DNA from: Porphyromonadaceae bacterium
GTDB lineage: Bacteria > Bacteroidota > Bacteroidia > Bacteroidales > Paludibacteraceae
DNA: 11,456 nt
Assembly (NCBI GenBank): GCA_905372605.1
Contig: CAJPPQ010000030.1
Span: forward strand, 1-11,456
Direction of reading: 5' to 3'
How positions within the stretch are numbered: position 1 is the first letter of the stretch; every line of letters starts with the position of its first letter. Below, piece by piece: positions 1 to 6,927 of this stretch. The position numbers and the translations under genes are program-made. The notes under the pieces are model-generated. The model saw nothing but the letters and a program-made list of their open reading frames with translations, searched no databases and had not been told where the DNA came from.

Positions 1-33
1 CATATTTCTGACTTATTATCTATAAAATATTGA

Positions 34-768
34 GTAATAATCGGTTGTAAATACGATGGTTGTAAGAGACTTAATTATATCAATATTCCTAAGAGCGTAA
101 CAAGTATTGGTGAGTATGCTTTTCGTAATTGTAGAGAACTTAAAGCCGTTACTGTCGGTTGGCGTACACCGCTTGCAATACAGAGTGATGTATTCGAACT
201 CATTAACTTGAATGAAGTGAAACTGATAGTGCCTAAAGCTACAAAAAGTATCTACCAGACCGCCAATGTATGGAAAAATTTTAATCCAATAGAAGAGATA
301 GTGCCTACTAAATATACCGTTACCTACAACAATCCTTATGGCGGTAATATACAGGTGATAAACGGCGCCAATATAGTAATGTCGGGTGAAAAGGTCGAGA
401 AAGATACCGAGCTTACCGTAAGGGCTACTCCCAATGCAGGTTTCGCTCTGAAGAGCCTCACTCTCAACGGACAAGATATCGACAACGGACATACTTTCCG
501 TATCGATAAGGCAGTGGATATAAGGGTAGTATTCTCTACTGCTACGGCTCTCGACGAGGCTGCCGCCAAGCCGCTCACTCTCTACCCGAACCCCGTAGCA
601 GACGTGCTATACCTCTCGGCTACGGCTCGTACCATACGTATATACGATATGTACGGCACCGAAGTAGCCCACGCCGCCGATACCGACAAGGTAGAGGTCT
701 CGCACCTACCCGCAGGCATCTACACAGTAAAAGCCGACGACACAGTAGCAAAAATGGTAAAAAGGTAA
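34..768 (+). pseudogene. 3' fragment of BspA-like LRR surface protein with T9SS sorting domain
   Basis: The frame opens just after a TGA at 31-33. It begins with one leucine-rich repeat of the BspA/LRR_5 type (motifs NIPKSVTSIGEYAF and NCRELKAVTV). A Listeria-Bacteroides-type beta domain follows (about 310-540; YTVTYNNPYGG, then DIRVVFS). The last 60 or so residues are a Por secretion tail: LYPNPVADVLYL, IRIYDMYG, LPAGIYTVK, ending KMVKR. Such proteins are exported by the T9SS and anchored on the cell surface, often as adhesins. There is no signal peptide and no ATG in frame; the only possible start is TTG at 208, which would cut away the repeat. All three forward frames are closed within the first 33 bases (TGA 9, TAA 23, TGA 31), so I read this as a decayed or rearranged gene rather than one cut only by the window edge. 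An expressed short protein from 208 is less likely. Confidence 0.7.
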
Positions 769-773
769 AACCT

Positions 774-797
774 AATTACAAATTACGAATTACGATT
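774..797 (+). repeat. AATTACG short tandem repeat after the LRR gene
   Basis: Three near-copies of a 7-nt unit, AATTACA/AATTACG/AATTACG, followed by ATTAA, lie between the stop codon and the terminator hairpin. Similar AATTACG arrays are scattered between genes in many Bacteroidetes and cyanobacteria, from memory. No function is evident. Confidence 0.6.
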
Positions 798-799
798 AA

Positions 800-832
800 G
801 GGGCGAACCTTGTGTGTTTGCCCCCTTTTTTT
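800..832 (+). terminator. Rho-independent terminator of the LRR gene
   Basis: GGGGCGAA (800-807) pairs with TTTGCCCC (817-824) through an 8-bp stem with one G-T wobble and a 9-nt loop. A run of seven T residues (826-832) follows. It ends transcription of the surface-protein fragment and separates it from the next operon. Confidence 0.85.
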
Positions 833-876
833 CGTCCCTATACGCTTACACAATTGAACCTATCACAAACATGTTG

Positions 877-907
877 TTTGCCAATAGAATTAAAAACATT
901 AATTTTG
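877..907 (+). promoter_or_regulatory. Bacteroidetes-type promoter of the radical SAM/recO operon
   Basis: A -33 element TTTG (877-880) and a -7 element TAATTTTG (900-907) are separated by 19 nt. This is an exact fit to the TTTG-N19-21-TAnnTTTG consensus. The start would fall near 914, about 29 nt before the ATG at 943. Confidence 0.75.
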
Positions 908-942
908 TAACCGATATTTGGTATAGTATCCTACAAAAGATT

Positions 943-1707
943 ATGTTGTTCAATAAGATAATATTCGGTCCTGTCAAAAGCAGACGTTTGGGTACATCGC
1001 TTGGAGTCAATCTATTACCCGACGACAGCAAACTATGCAATTTCAATTGCATATACTGCGAATGCGGATTCAATTTTACCAAGCCCCATTCACATCTTCC
1101 TAAACGGGAAGAGGTGAAAGAGGCGTTAAGAGCTAAGCTACAGGAATATGCAGATAAAAACGAGCATATCGATACTATCACTTTCGCAGGTAACGGCGAA
1201 CCGACATTGCACCCGCAATTTGCCGAAATTATCGACGATGTGGTCGAATTGCGGAACGCCATTTGCCCCGCCACGAAAATATCGGTATTATCGAATGCCA
1301 CATTTGCACATAAACCACAAGTATTCGCAGCACTACACAAAGTAGATAATAATATCCTCAAACTCGACTCGGGTATAGAAGAGACGATAAAGATTATCAA
1401 CCAGCCGACAGGCAATTTCAGTCTTAAAGATACGGTCGAAAATCTGAAAAAATTCAGAGGCAACCTGGTACTGCAAACTCTATTTTTCTCAGGCAATTAC
1501 AAGGGGGTAACGATAGACAATACCACCGACGAAGAGGTATCGGCGTGGTTGAAGTTGGTCGAAGAGATCACTCCCAAGAGTGTAATGATATATACTCTCG
1601 ACCGCCCCACTCCTGCCGAAAATCTCCATAAAGCAGACCCCAAGCGACTTGCAGAAATAGCTGCAAAGGTAGAAGCTCTCGGTATAAAAACACAGATAAA
1701 TGGCTAA
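943..1707 (+). CDS. Radical SAM protein, COG0731-like (Fe-S oxidoreductase)
   Basis: The protein has 254 residues. An N-terminal KSRRLGTSLGVNLLP segment is followed by the 4Fe-4S/SAM motif CxxxCxxC at Cys32, Cys36 and Cys39 (CNFNCIYC). A SAM-contacting GNGEPTLHP lies at 83-91. This is the hallmark of COG0731-type radical SAM proteins, relatives of the TYW1 catalytic domain. The usual TYW1 flavodoxin domain is absent and the substrate is unknown. The ATG at 943 was chosen because the open frame upstream reaches back only to a GTG inside the preceding terminator, a good promoter lies at 877-907, and family members begin just before this conserved segment. The stop overlaps the next gene by 8 nt (ATGGCTAA), which suggests translational coupling. 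The enzyme is probably cytosolic. The family call is firm; the function is not known. Confidence 0.85.
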   Translation: MLFNKIIFGPVKSRRLGTSLGVNLLPDDSKLCNFNCIYCECGFNFTKPHSHLPKREEVKEALRAKLQEYADKNEHIDTITFAGNGEPTLHPQFAEIIDDVVELRNAICPATKISVLSNATFAHKPQVFAALHKVDNNILKLDSGIEETIKIINQPTGNFSLKDTVENLKKFRGNLVLQTLFFSGNYKGVTIDNTTDEEVSAWLKLVEEITPKSVMIYTLDRPTPAENLHKADPKRLAEIAAKVEALGIKTQING

Positions 1708-2314
1708 GAACGCTTTACAGTACAGAATAGATTCCATCGAAGGCAGACGTGTGCTCATAGCTCCGCTAAATTGGGGTATAGGACATGCTACTCGCTGTAT
1801 TCCTATCATCAAACGACTGCTCGAGGCGGGCAAAGAGGTGATTGTAGCTGCCGACGGATACCCTTTGTTGTTGTTGCAAAAGACGTTTCCGCAATTGCTA
1901 TGCATCGAATTCAAATGGGTCGATATACATTACAGCAAGGCAAATTCGCAAGTGTTACCGATAATGTGGCAGATACCGAAATTTATGTATGCAATATTCA
2001 GAGAACACAACACGCTGAAACACATAGTAAATGCCTATGGAATCGACACTATCATATCCGACAATCGTTTCGGACTATGGCACAAAAAAGTAAAAAGCAT
2101 TTATATCACTCATCAGATAGGTGTAATAGTAAACTCTAAAAACAAGGCACTCAACTATTTGGCATACCTCCTACACAAAAAGATCATCAATCGGTACGAT
2201 GAGTGCTGGATACCCGATTTCGAAGGTACCGACAACTTATCGGGCGATTTGTCGCACAAATACCCATTGCCCGAAAACGCATACTTTGTCGGTATCCTAT
2301 CGCGGTTTCAGTAA
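1700..2314 (+). CDS. Truncated GT-B glycosyltransferase (N-terminal acceptor-side half only)
   Basis: The product has 204 residues and resembles the N-terminal half of the MurG/GT28-like glycosyltransferases of Bacteroidetes. NWGIGHATR (24-32) is the glycine-rich acceptor loop, followed by ISDNRFG near 119-125, a THQ motif and a DFEGTDNLSGDLSH segment near the end. As I recall, full-length relatives run to roughly 350 residues and continue after a GxLSRF motif into the nucleotide-sugar-binding half. Here the frame ends at GILSRFQ-stop, and recO begins 5 nt later, so the donor-binding domain is missing. A 3' deletion that fused the gene to recO would explain this. On its own the protein should be inactive as a glycosyltransferase, unless the second half is encoded elsewhere. 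It overlaps the radical SAM gene by 8 nt and shares its operon. It could equally be annotated as a pseudogene. Confidence 0.75.
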   Translation: MAKNALQYRIDSIEGRRVLIAPLNWGIGHATRCIPIIKRLLEAGKEVIVAADGYPLLLLQKTFPQLLCIEFKWVDIHYSKANSQVLPIMWQIPKFMYAIFREHNTLKHIVNAYGIDTIISDNRFGLWHKKVKSIYITHQIGVIVNSKNKALNYLAYLLHKKIINRYDECWIPDFEGTDNLSGDLSHKYPLPENAYFVGILSRFQ

Positions 2315-2319
2315 CGGCT

Positions 2320-3030
2320 ATGCTCTCAAACACCAAAGCAATCGTCTTAAAGACAATACCTTACTCCGACAGCAAAAGGATAGTCGCTCTCTATACCCGA
2401 CAAGAAGGACGACTCTCGGCTGTGTTGCAGATAGGAAGTAAACGCGGTAATTTATCGTTGCTGGAGCCATTTTCGGTAGTAGACCTCACAATAAAAAAAG
2501 GCAAAAGCACTTTATACTATATCAATAGTATACAAAGGCACTTGATATTCAACGATATTTTGTCAGATATACGGAAACGTCTGGTAGCCGTATTTATGGC
2601 AGACGTAGTATATCACACTGTGAAAGAAGAATTTACAGACGATACCTTATACGATTTTCTCGAAAATAGTATCGCGTTGTTAAATGAATCGAGAGACGAG
2701 GTCTTTAAGTTCATAACCATCTTTTTACTCGAATACGGGCGACTGCTGGGGTTCTACCCTAATATAGACACCTACACCGAACACTCTCTTTTCGATATGA
2801 AGAGTGGTGTCTTTTGTCGGATACCTCCTCTGCATAAGCACTTTATCGAAGAAGACGACACGGCATATTTCGTCCGTCTGTTGGAAGCACGATACTCCAA
2901 TCCGTCGGAAATAGAGTATTCGCAACAACAGACCAACCGCTTGTTAGATATCGTATTAGAGTTTTTGGAATTACACGTCTCTGATTTTAAGCACATAAAA
3001 TCACTCGATATACTAAGGCAAATTATCTGA
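2320..3030 (+). CDS. recO: DNA repair protein RecO
   Basis: RecO binds single-stranded DNA and, with RecR, loads RecA in the RecFOR recombination pathway. The 236-residue length fits the family (about 240). The N-terminal OB fold opens with MLSNTKAIVLKT and continues through YSDSKRIVALYT and GRLSAVLQIGSKR. The helical C-terminal part shows the Bacteroidetes pattern LLEYGRLLGFYPN, FDMKSGVF, a PPLHKHF segment and SLDILRQII at the end. No zinc-binding Cys cluster is present. The ATG at 2320 matches the family N-terminus; the open frame extends upstream to 2203 only as a shadow of the glycosyltransferase. The gene converges on the radical SAM/SPASM gene, with 17 nt between the two stops. Confidence 0.92.
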   Translation: MLSNTKAIVLKTIPYSDSKRIVALYTRQEGRLSAVLQIGSKRGNLSLLEPFSVVDLTIKKGKSTLYYINSIQRHLIFNDILSDIRKRLVAVFMADVVYHTVKEEFTDDTLYDFLENSIALLNESRDEVFKFITIFLLEYGRLLGFYPNIDTYTEHSLFDMKSGVFCRIPPLHKHFIEEDDTAYFVRLLEARYSNPSEIEYSQQQTNRLLDIVLEFLELHVSDFKHIKSLDILRQII

Positions 3031-3047
3031 CGCGAAACAACTATTTA

Positions 3048-4145
3048 TCAAACATTTAAGAGTCGCTCTCCCTCTTCCAATCGTTTTAAATGGCAGAACA
3101 GCAACTCCCCGTTTTTGTCGTTCCTCAGATGCATACCATTGCCTTCACAGTATTTATACATCTTGCAATCGGCACATATTCCGGTCTTTGTCCAGCTTCG
3201 GTCTCTGAATACTGCATATCGATTTTCCCATACATCACGAAAATTGTCTCGATAGATATTGCCTTGTATGAAGTTGTCTCTCAGGTTCGGACACGCCGAT
3301 ATAGAGCCATCGGCAAGTATCGAGGCTACACTTATGCCGGCACGGCAGGCAAAAAAATTATCTCTTACCTCAAGTTCATATTTACCGAGAAATCCTTCAC
3401 AGCCATAGCTTAGGTTTATCCGTCCCTCTTTACGAGTGGCGGCTATAAAATCGAAAAGGCGTTTAAAATCGGGAGCATCGAGTTGCAAATCGACATTATA
3501 TTTGGCTCTACCGATAGGGAAGACCGTAAATATACGCCACTTTTTTACACCTGCCGCGATAAGGCTCTCTTTCAGACGATGCAATTCGCTGTAGTTCTTT
3601 TTATTTACACACGTTACTACATCGAATACTATCTCAGGTGTTTTCGCCAACTCCTTTATACCATTCATAGCATTTACAAAGCTATTCGGGTTGCCTCTGA
3701 GCCAATTGTGACTCGACTCCATACCATCGAGGCTTACGGTAACAGACCTTATCCCCGCCCGTACAAGCGAATCTATTTTTTGCCTCGACAGCAACATACC
3801 GTTAGTAACTATACCCCAAGGGAATCCGCGTCGGTACAGCTCTCTACCTATTTGCTCTATATCTTTGCGGAGTAGAGCCTCGCCGCCTGTAAGCACTATC
3901 ATAGTGCGATTCGGCACTATATCGTACACCTTGTCTAAAGCCCCGAAAAAATCTTCCGATGGCATATCTCGGGCGGTAGAGTCTCGTTTACAGTCGCTTC
4001 CACAATGCAAACATTGCAGATTGCACCGAAGAGTACATTCCCACAATATATAGCTGAGTCTGTGTATCTTAGCGTCGTTCTTTTTATATCGACGAAACAA
4101 ACTTAGTGCCAATCTCTTACGCACAGACAGTTTGGTTACACCCAT
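3048..4145 (-). CDS. Radical SAM/SPASM enzyme of the rSAM/lipoprotein system (TIGR04133-like)
   Basis: The protein has 365 residues. The radical SAM cluster motif is Cys41-x3-Cys45-x2-Cys48 (CNLQCLHC), followed by LTGGEALLR and VTNGMLL, typical of the SAM-binding core. A C-terminal SPASM-type region carries Cys at 267, 285, 324, 327, 333 and 351, including CADCKMYKYC, then a GNGMHLR segment. SPASM domains hold auxiliary Fe-S clusters in enzymes that modify peptides or proteins. The architecture plus two adjacent small lipoproteins matches what I recall as the Bacteroidetes family TIGR04133, whose partners are lipoproteins TIGR04134. The chemistry and target are not known to me. The gene is last in its operon, starting 8 nt after the second lipoprotein stop. 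The ATG at 4145 is the only sensible start. The enzyme has no signal peptide, so any modification would occur in the cytosol before lipoprotein export. Confidence 0.88.
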   Translation of the reverse strand: MGVTKLSVRKRLALSLFRRYKKNDAKIHRLSYILWECTLRCNLQCLHCGSDCKRDSTARDMPSEDFFGALDKVYDIVPNRTMIVLTGGEALLRKDIEQIGRELYRRGFPWGIVTNGMLLSRQKIDSLVRAGIRSVTVSLDGMESSHNWLRGNPNSFVNAMNGIKELAKTPEIVFDVVTCVNKKNYSELHRLKESLIAAGVKKWRIFTVFPIGRAKYNVDLQLDAPDFKRLFDFIAATRKEGRINLSYGCEGFLGKYELEVRDNFFACRAGISVASILADGSISACPNLRDNFIQGNIYRDNFRDVWENRYAVFRDRSWTKTGICADCKMYKYCEGNGMHLRNDKNGELLFCHLKRLEEGERLLNV

Positions 4146-4153
4146 AATATCAA

Positions 4154-4609
4154 CTATTTTCGGAGTTTCAGACCGATATTCAACTCTTTTTCGGCTTTAC
4201 CGCCATATTTACCCGAAGCGCCTTTGAAATCGTCGATACCGACTGCTATCACAGTATCGACAACACCATAGTCGATATTTTTAAGTGGCTCGAATGTAAG
4301 CTTGAAGTTGGCATTACGGGCAAAAATTATATTTCTGTAAATGGAATATCGACCTTCGGCATCTGTATATACGGTATCGGTAGGAGACTTGCCGACGGAG
4401 CCTTCCGACGAAATCTCTTTAAATGTAACTCTAACACCGTTAACGGGTTCCTGTGTCGGGGCGAAAGTTACAACTCCTTTGAACTTAAGGTCGGTATAAT
4501 GAATATCTTTTTTTATATCATCCGAAAACTTACAAGACGATACGATAATAATCAAAAGTCCAAGTACGACACAAACGACTGTATATCTTTTCACTGCAGT
4601 AAGTTTCAT
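4154..4609 (-). CDS. Small lipoprotein, second partner of the rSAM/lipoprotein system
   Basis: The protein has 151 residues. A lysine-rich N-terminus and hydrophobic stretch lead to the lipobox IVSSC, giving lipidated Cys26. The mature part looks like a beta-sandwich of the carboxypeptidase-regulatory/transthyretin-like type (GVVTFAPTQEPVNGVRVTF, then VYTDAEGRYS). It ends with a DFKG motif (127-130), a glycine-rich GKYGG and a basic tail. DFKG, the domain order and the TDTVYTDAEG-type turn are shared with the neighbouring lipoprotein, so the two are probably tandem paralogues. This copy lacks the YGCP motif of the first. The start at 4609 was chosen because MKLTAVKRYT gives a normal signal peptide; the frame upstream lies inside the neighbour. 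Its ATG overlaps the neighbour's TAA (TAATG), which implies coupled translation. The role is unknown; it may be the enzyme's substrate. Confidence 0.82.
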   Translation of the reverse strand: MKLTAVKRYTVVCVVLGLLIIIVSSCKFSDDIKKDIHYTDLKFKGVVTFAPTQEPVNGVRVTFKEISSEGSVGKSPTDTVYTDAEGRYSIYRNIIFARNANFKLTFEPLKNIDYGVVDTVIAVGIDDFKGASGKYGGKAEKELNIGLKLRK

Positions 4610-5103
4610 TATTTTTTGGATTTTGGGGTCAGTTTCATGTCGACAGTTTGTTTTGTCTCGCCTCTGAACCATCTGCCATGGCCTCCCTTGAAGTCTTCTT
4701 TAGAAATGCGCAACGTAGTATTGGCACTTTCGTACTCGCCGTTGGCGGTACTGTCGATATCTTCGAATTTCACCTTCACCACCATATCCGATGCTTCAAA
4801 CAAGTCCTGTCTGAAGCTATAAGAGCCGTCTGGCTTTGTATATGTGGTATCGTTACGGACACGCTCAGTGTCTTTTATCGACGTCGTGGTATCGCTCTCG
4901 ATGACTACACGAATATTTCCTATCGGTTTGTCGCTGTCTTTATCTACAACATTTCCATTGACAATGAAATCGGCATGCGGACAACCATATTCAACCGGCG
5001 GATAAATAGGATTCTGTTTGCACGACGACAGACCAATGACACCTAAAATAGCAGCAATTAACGAATTGTAGAGTTGAAAAAAACTAATCTTTAACCGTTT
5101 CAT
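4609..5103 (-). CDS. rSAM-associated putative lipoprotein (TIGR04134-like)
   Basis: The protein has 164 residues. The signal peptide ends in the lipobox LSSC with lipidated Cys28. YGCPHADF (39-46) follows, then NGNVVDKDSDKPIGNIRVV, a DTTYTKPDGSYSF turn and a C-terminal DFKGGHGRW (137-145). A short tether, an EYGxPxAxF motif and a carboxypeptidase-regulatory-like beta domain is the pattern I associate with the lipoprotein partner of TIGR04133 radical SAM enzymes. It is the first gene of a three-gene operon with a probable promoter at 5172-5206. It is likely exported by Sec, lipidated and placed in the outer membrane. Whether the radical SAM enzyme modifies it is inference from gene order only. 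Confidence 0.85.
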   Translation of the reverse strand: MKRLKISFFQLYNSLIAAILGVIGLSSCKQNPIYPPVEYGCPHADFIVNGNVVDKDSDKPIGNIRVVIESDTTTSIKDTERVRNDTTYTKPDGSYSFRQDLFEASDMVVKVKFEDIDSTANGEYESANTTLRISKEDFKGGHGRWFRGETKQTVDMKLTPKSKK

Positions 5104-5171
5104 AACTATATTGATTTTAATGTTTATGGCTGAAAAATATAAACACGAAAAAAGTGTCTATACTACAGACG

Positions 5172-5206
5172 CAAAAATAATACAATTGTTGCAATTATTT
5201 CACAAA
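5172..5206 (-). promoter_or_regulatory. Probable promoter of the lipoprotein/rSAM operon
   Basis: On the minus strand, TATTTTTG (5179-5172) fits TAnnTTTG. A TTTG (5206-5203) lies 23 nt upstream, slightly more than the usual 19-21. The predicted start near 5165 leaves a leader of about 60 nt before the ATG at 5103. The region 5104-5287 shows no other clear element. Confidence 0.5.
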
Positions 5207-5287
5207 TAAATGCGGATTCGATATTTTTTTACGGATTCCAATCGTAGTATCGTCTGTCTGCCACACAAGCGCGATACAACCAACTAT

Positions 5288-6178
5288 CTACTGAAACATC
5301 TTACAACTCTGCTCGTAACGTCGTATGGCGACAACCAACACAATATTCAGTACAACAATCTCGAAAGCCAGATATATCCAGAATATCTGAGTTAAAACCG
5401 AGATTAGCAATGCGATAGACCTGCCGTTGAATGTTATTATATTAAGTATTGGCATTATACGTGAGCTATTGGCTCTAAGGCTATTACGTATATCTTGGGG
5501 TAAATCTTTGCCATATTCGGCAGTAAGCCGTGCAAGCAATTTCTGTAGCTGCGGAGTGATAAACATCTGTATTGTAGAGTAATACACATATAACACATAC
5601 AGAGCTTTATTAATACCGCGAGGCATAGCACTGTGTTTGGCTTTGATACTCGATACAGTCTCGAATTCGCTGCCTTTTGCAGAAGAGATAAAATACAGAT
5701 GAGCAGTCTTATAGTAATCGACTATATTAGATTGTATTAGGTTCGAAAGTCCCGACAGTGTGGCGGCAGTCCACGCTACGGCAGCTCCAAAGTCTGCCGA
5801 TAGCCGAAGAGCTATCGCTATATATATCGATATAAACCAAAGATTTCCGGCAAGTCCGTCGAGGATACGACCTATCGGCGATTTTATTCCGGTAAGGCGA
5901 GCGAGCTGTCCGTCGACACAGTCTAATATATTGGCTATCACGAGTAAAGTAAAACCCACTATGTTTATCCAAATATTCTGAGGCGACAAGAGTACTCCTG
6001 CAAATACACCAATAAAAATCGATATTATGGTGATAGTATTGGGAGTAACGGGTGTCTTTGCCAGTAGTAAGGCTATTCGGTAACCTATCGGGCGGTAAAA
6101 TATACGATCTAAGAGGTTTTCGGTCTCTATCGATTTGAGCGAATCTTCGAAAGTATATTGTTTGGCTGTCTCTTCCAT
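5288..6178 (-). CDS. CDP-alcohol phosphatidyltransferase family membrane protein
   Basis: The family transfers a phosphoalcohol from a CDP-activated donor to a second alcohol in the inner membrane. The protein has 296 residues and several hydrophobic segments. The signature begins Asp86-x2-Asp89-Gly90-x2-Ala93-Arg94, then 8 residues, Gly103-x3-Asp107. The fourth acidic position of the canonical motif (three residues after Asp107) is Gly111, followed by Asn112. That aspartate is regarded as the catalytic base in the family, so activity is uncertain unless this subfamily shifts it. Both ends are longer than in PgsA-type enzymes: about 25 soluble residues come before the first hydrophobic part, and a loop near 165-190 is charged. 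It starts 7 nt after the SDR stop and is last in an operon with a cytidylyltransferase. The acceptor and donor are unknown. Confidence 0.85.
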   Translation of the reverse strand: MEETAKQYTFEDSLKSIETENLLDRIFYRPIGYRIALLLAKTPVTPNTITIISIFIGVFAGVLLSPQNIWINIVGFTLLVIANILDCVDGQLARLTGIKSPIGRILDGLAGNLWFISIYIAIALRLSADFGAAVAWTAATLSGLSNLIQSNIVDYYKTAHLYFISSAKGSEFETVSSIKAKHSAMPRGINKALYVLYVYYSTIQMFITPQLQKLLARLTAEYGKDLPQDIRNSLRANSSRIMPILNIITFNGRSIALLISVLTQIFWIYLAFEIVVLNIVLVVAIRRYEQSCKMFQ

Positions 6179-6185
6179 TTATATG

Positions 6186-6914
6186 CTATTTATAAGAATA
6201 TCCTCCGTCTATCTTGATGATTTCTCCATTGAAATACTCATTTCGAGCAAGCATAAGATATACTTCAGCCACCTCTTGAGGCAGACAGAAGCGTTCCAGA
6301 GCTATTTTTTTCTCTATATTGTGGCGTATTTCGGCAGGTTTGGTCTTCTGCCAATCGGTATCGACGAAGCCGGGAGCTACGCCATTTACCCGTACGTTAT
6401 AGGGTTTCAGAAACTTTACAAGGTTAGATACCAAAGCGTGAGTAGCACTTTTGGTGATACCGTAGGCAAGACTCGTACCGTGTGGATGTATGCCCATCAG
6501 AGAGCCCGTAAAAATCACATTACCGGCCGATTCGATATGTCCGATAATCTTTTGCAGTAAAAAAACGGGAAAATGAACGTTTGCGAAAAATACTCTATCC
6601 CAATCTTCTAAGGTAGTAGTCTCGAAGCTTGTACGTAACGTAATTGCCGCATTGAATACCAAAGTGTTAAGCGATATGGCATTTTTGTCGAGATATTCTG
6701 CTATTTTATCGATAGACGTTCGGCTTGTAGAGTCTGCTTTTATCGACGATACATTCACTCCGTAACGTCGACGTATATCTTGCTCGCAACGGTCGGCAGC
6801 CTCTTGGTCGGCTGCATAGGTGAGAATGATATCATATCCATTTTCGGCAAAAATCTCGGCAACAGCCCTTCCTATCCCTTTCGTGCCTCCCGTAACAAGA
6901 ACTTTTTTGCTCAT
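6186..6914 (-). CDS. Short-chain dehydrogenase/reductase (SDR, FabG-like)
   Basis: The protein has 242 residues, normal for a classical SDR. The Rossmann nucleotide-binding motif is TGGTKGIG (8-15) and NAA is at 88-90. The catalytic tetrad is visible as Asn112, Ser138, Tyr151 and Lys155 (YGITK). A PG motif (VAPGFVDTD) and a C-terminal NGEIIKIDGGYS complete the fold. Such enzymes reduce or oxidise hydroxyl/keto groups with NAD(P)H. The resemblance to FabG is general and does not fix the substrate. Its place between a cytidylyltransferase and a CDP-alcohol transferase suggests it makes or alters the polyol to be activated (inference). ATG 6914 was preferred over a TTG at 6920 because it begins MSKKVLVTGG, the usual SDR start. 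The gap to the upstream gene is 13 nt. Confidence 0.88.
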   Translation of the reverse strand: MSKKVLVTGGTKGIGRAVAEIFAENGYDIILTYAADQEAADRCEQDIRRRYGVNVSSIKADSTSRTSIDKIAEYLDKNAISLNTLVFNAAITLRTSFETTTLEDWDRVFFANVHFPVFLLQKIIGHIESAGNVIFTGSLMGIHPHGTSLAYGITKSATHALVSNLVKFLKPYNVRVNGVAPGFVDTDWQKTKPAEIRHNIEKKIALERFCLPQEVAEVYLMLARNEYFNGEIIKIDGGYSYK

Positions 6915-6927
6915 AAACAACTAATAA

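Noticed and set aside
16..492. 158-codon minus-strand open frame at the left end
   Set aside because: It lies antisense to readable LRR and beta-domain coding, with a low-complexity aromatic-rich translation; a shadow.
814..942. N-terminal extension of the radical SAM gene from a GTG at 814
   Set aside because: It would start inside the terminator hairpin and ahead of the promoter at 877-907; homologues begin near the ATG at 943.
846..1496. Long antisense open frame over the radical SAM gene
   Set aside because: It is fully covered by a conserved enzyme on the other strand and its translation shows no family motifs.
2203..2319. recO start upstream at 2203
   Set aside because: This part overlaps the glycosyltransferase in another frame and does not match RecO; the conserved N-terminus begins at the ATG at 2320.
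5213..5238. CGGATTC direct repeat with a T-run between copies, considered as a terminator for the CDP-alcohol operon
   Set aside because: The copies are direct, not inverted, so no stem forms; no convincing terminator is seen downstream of 5288.
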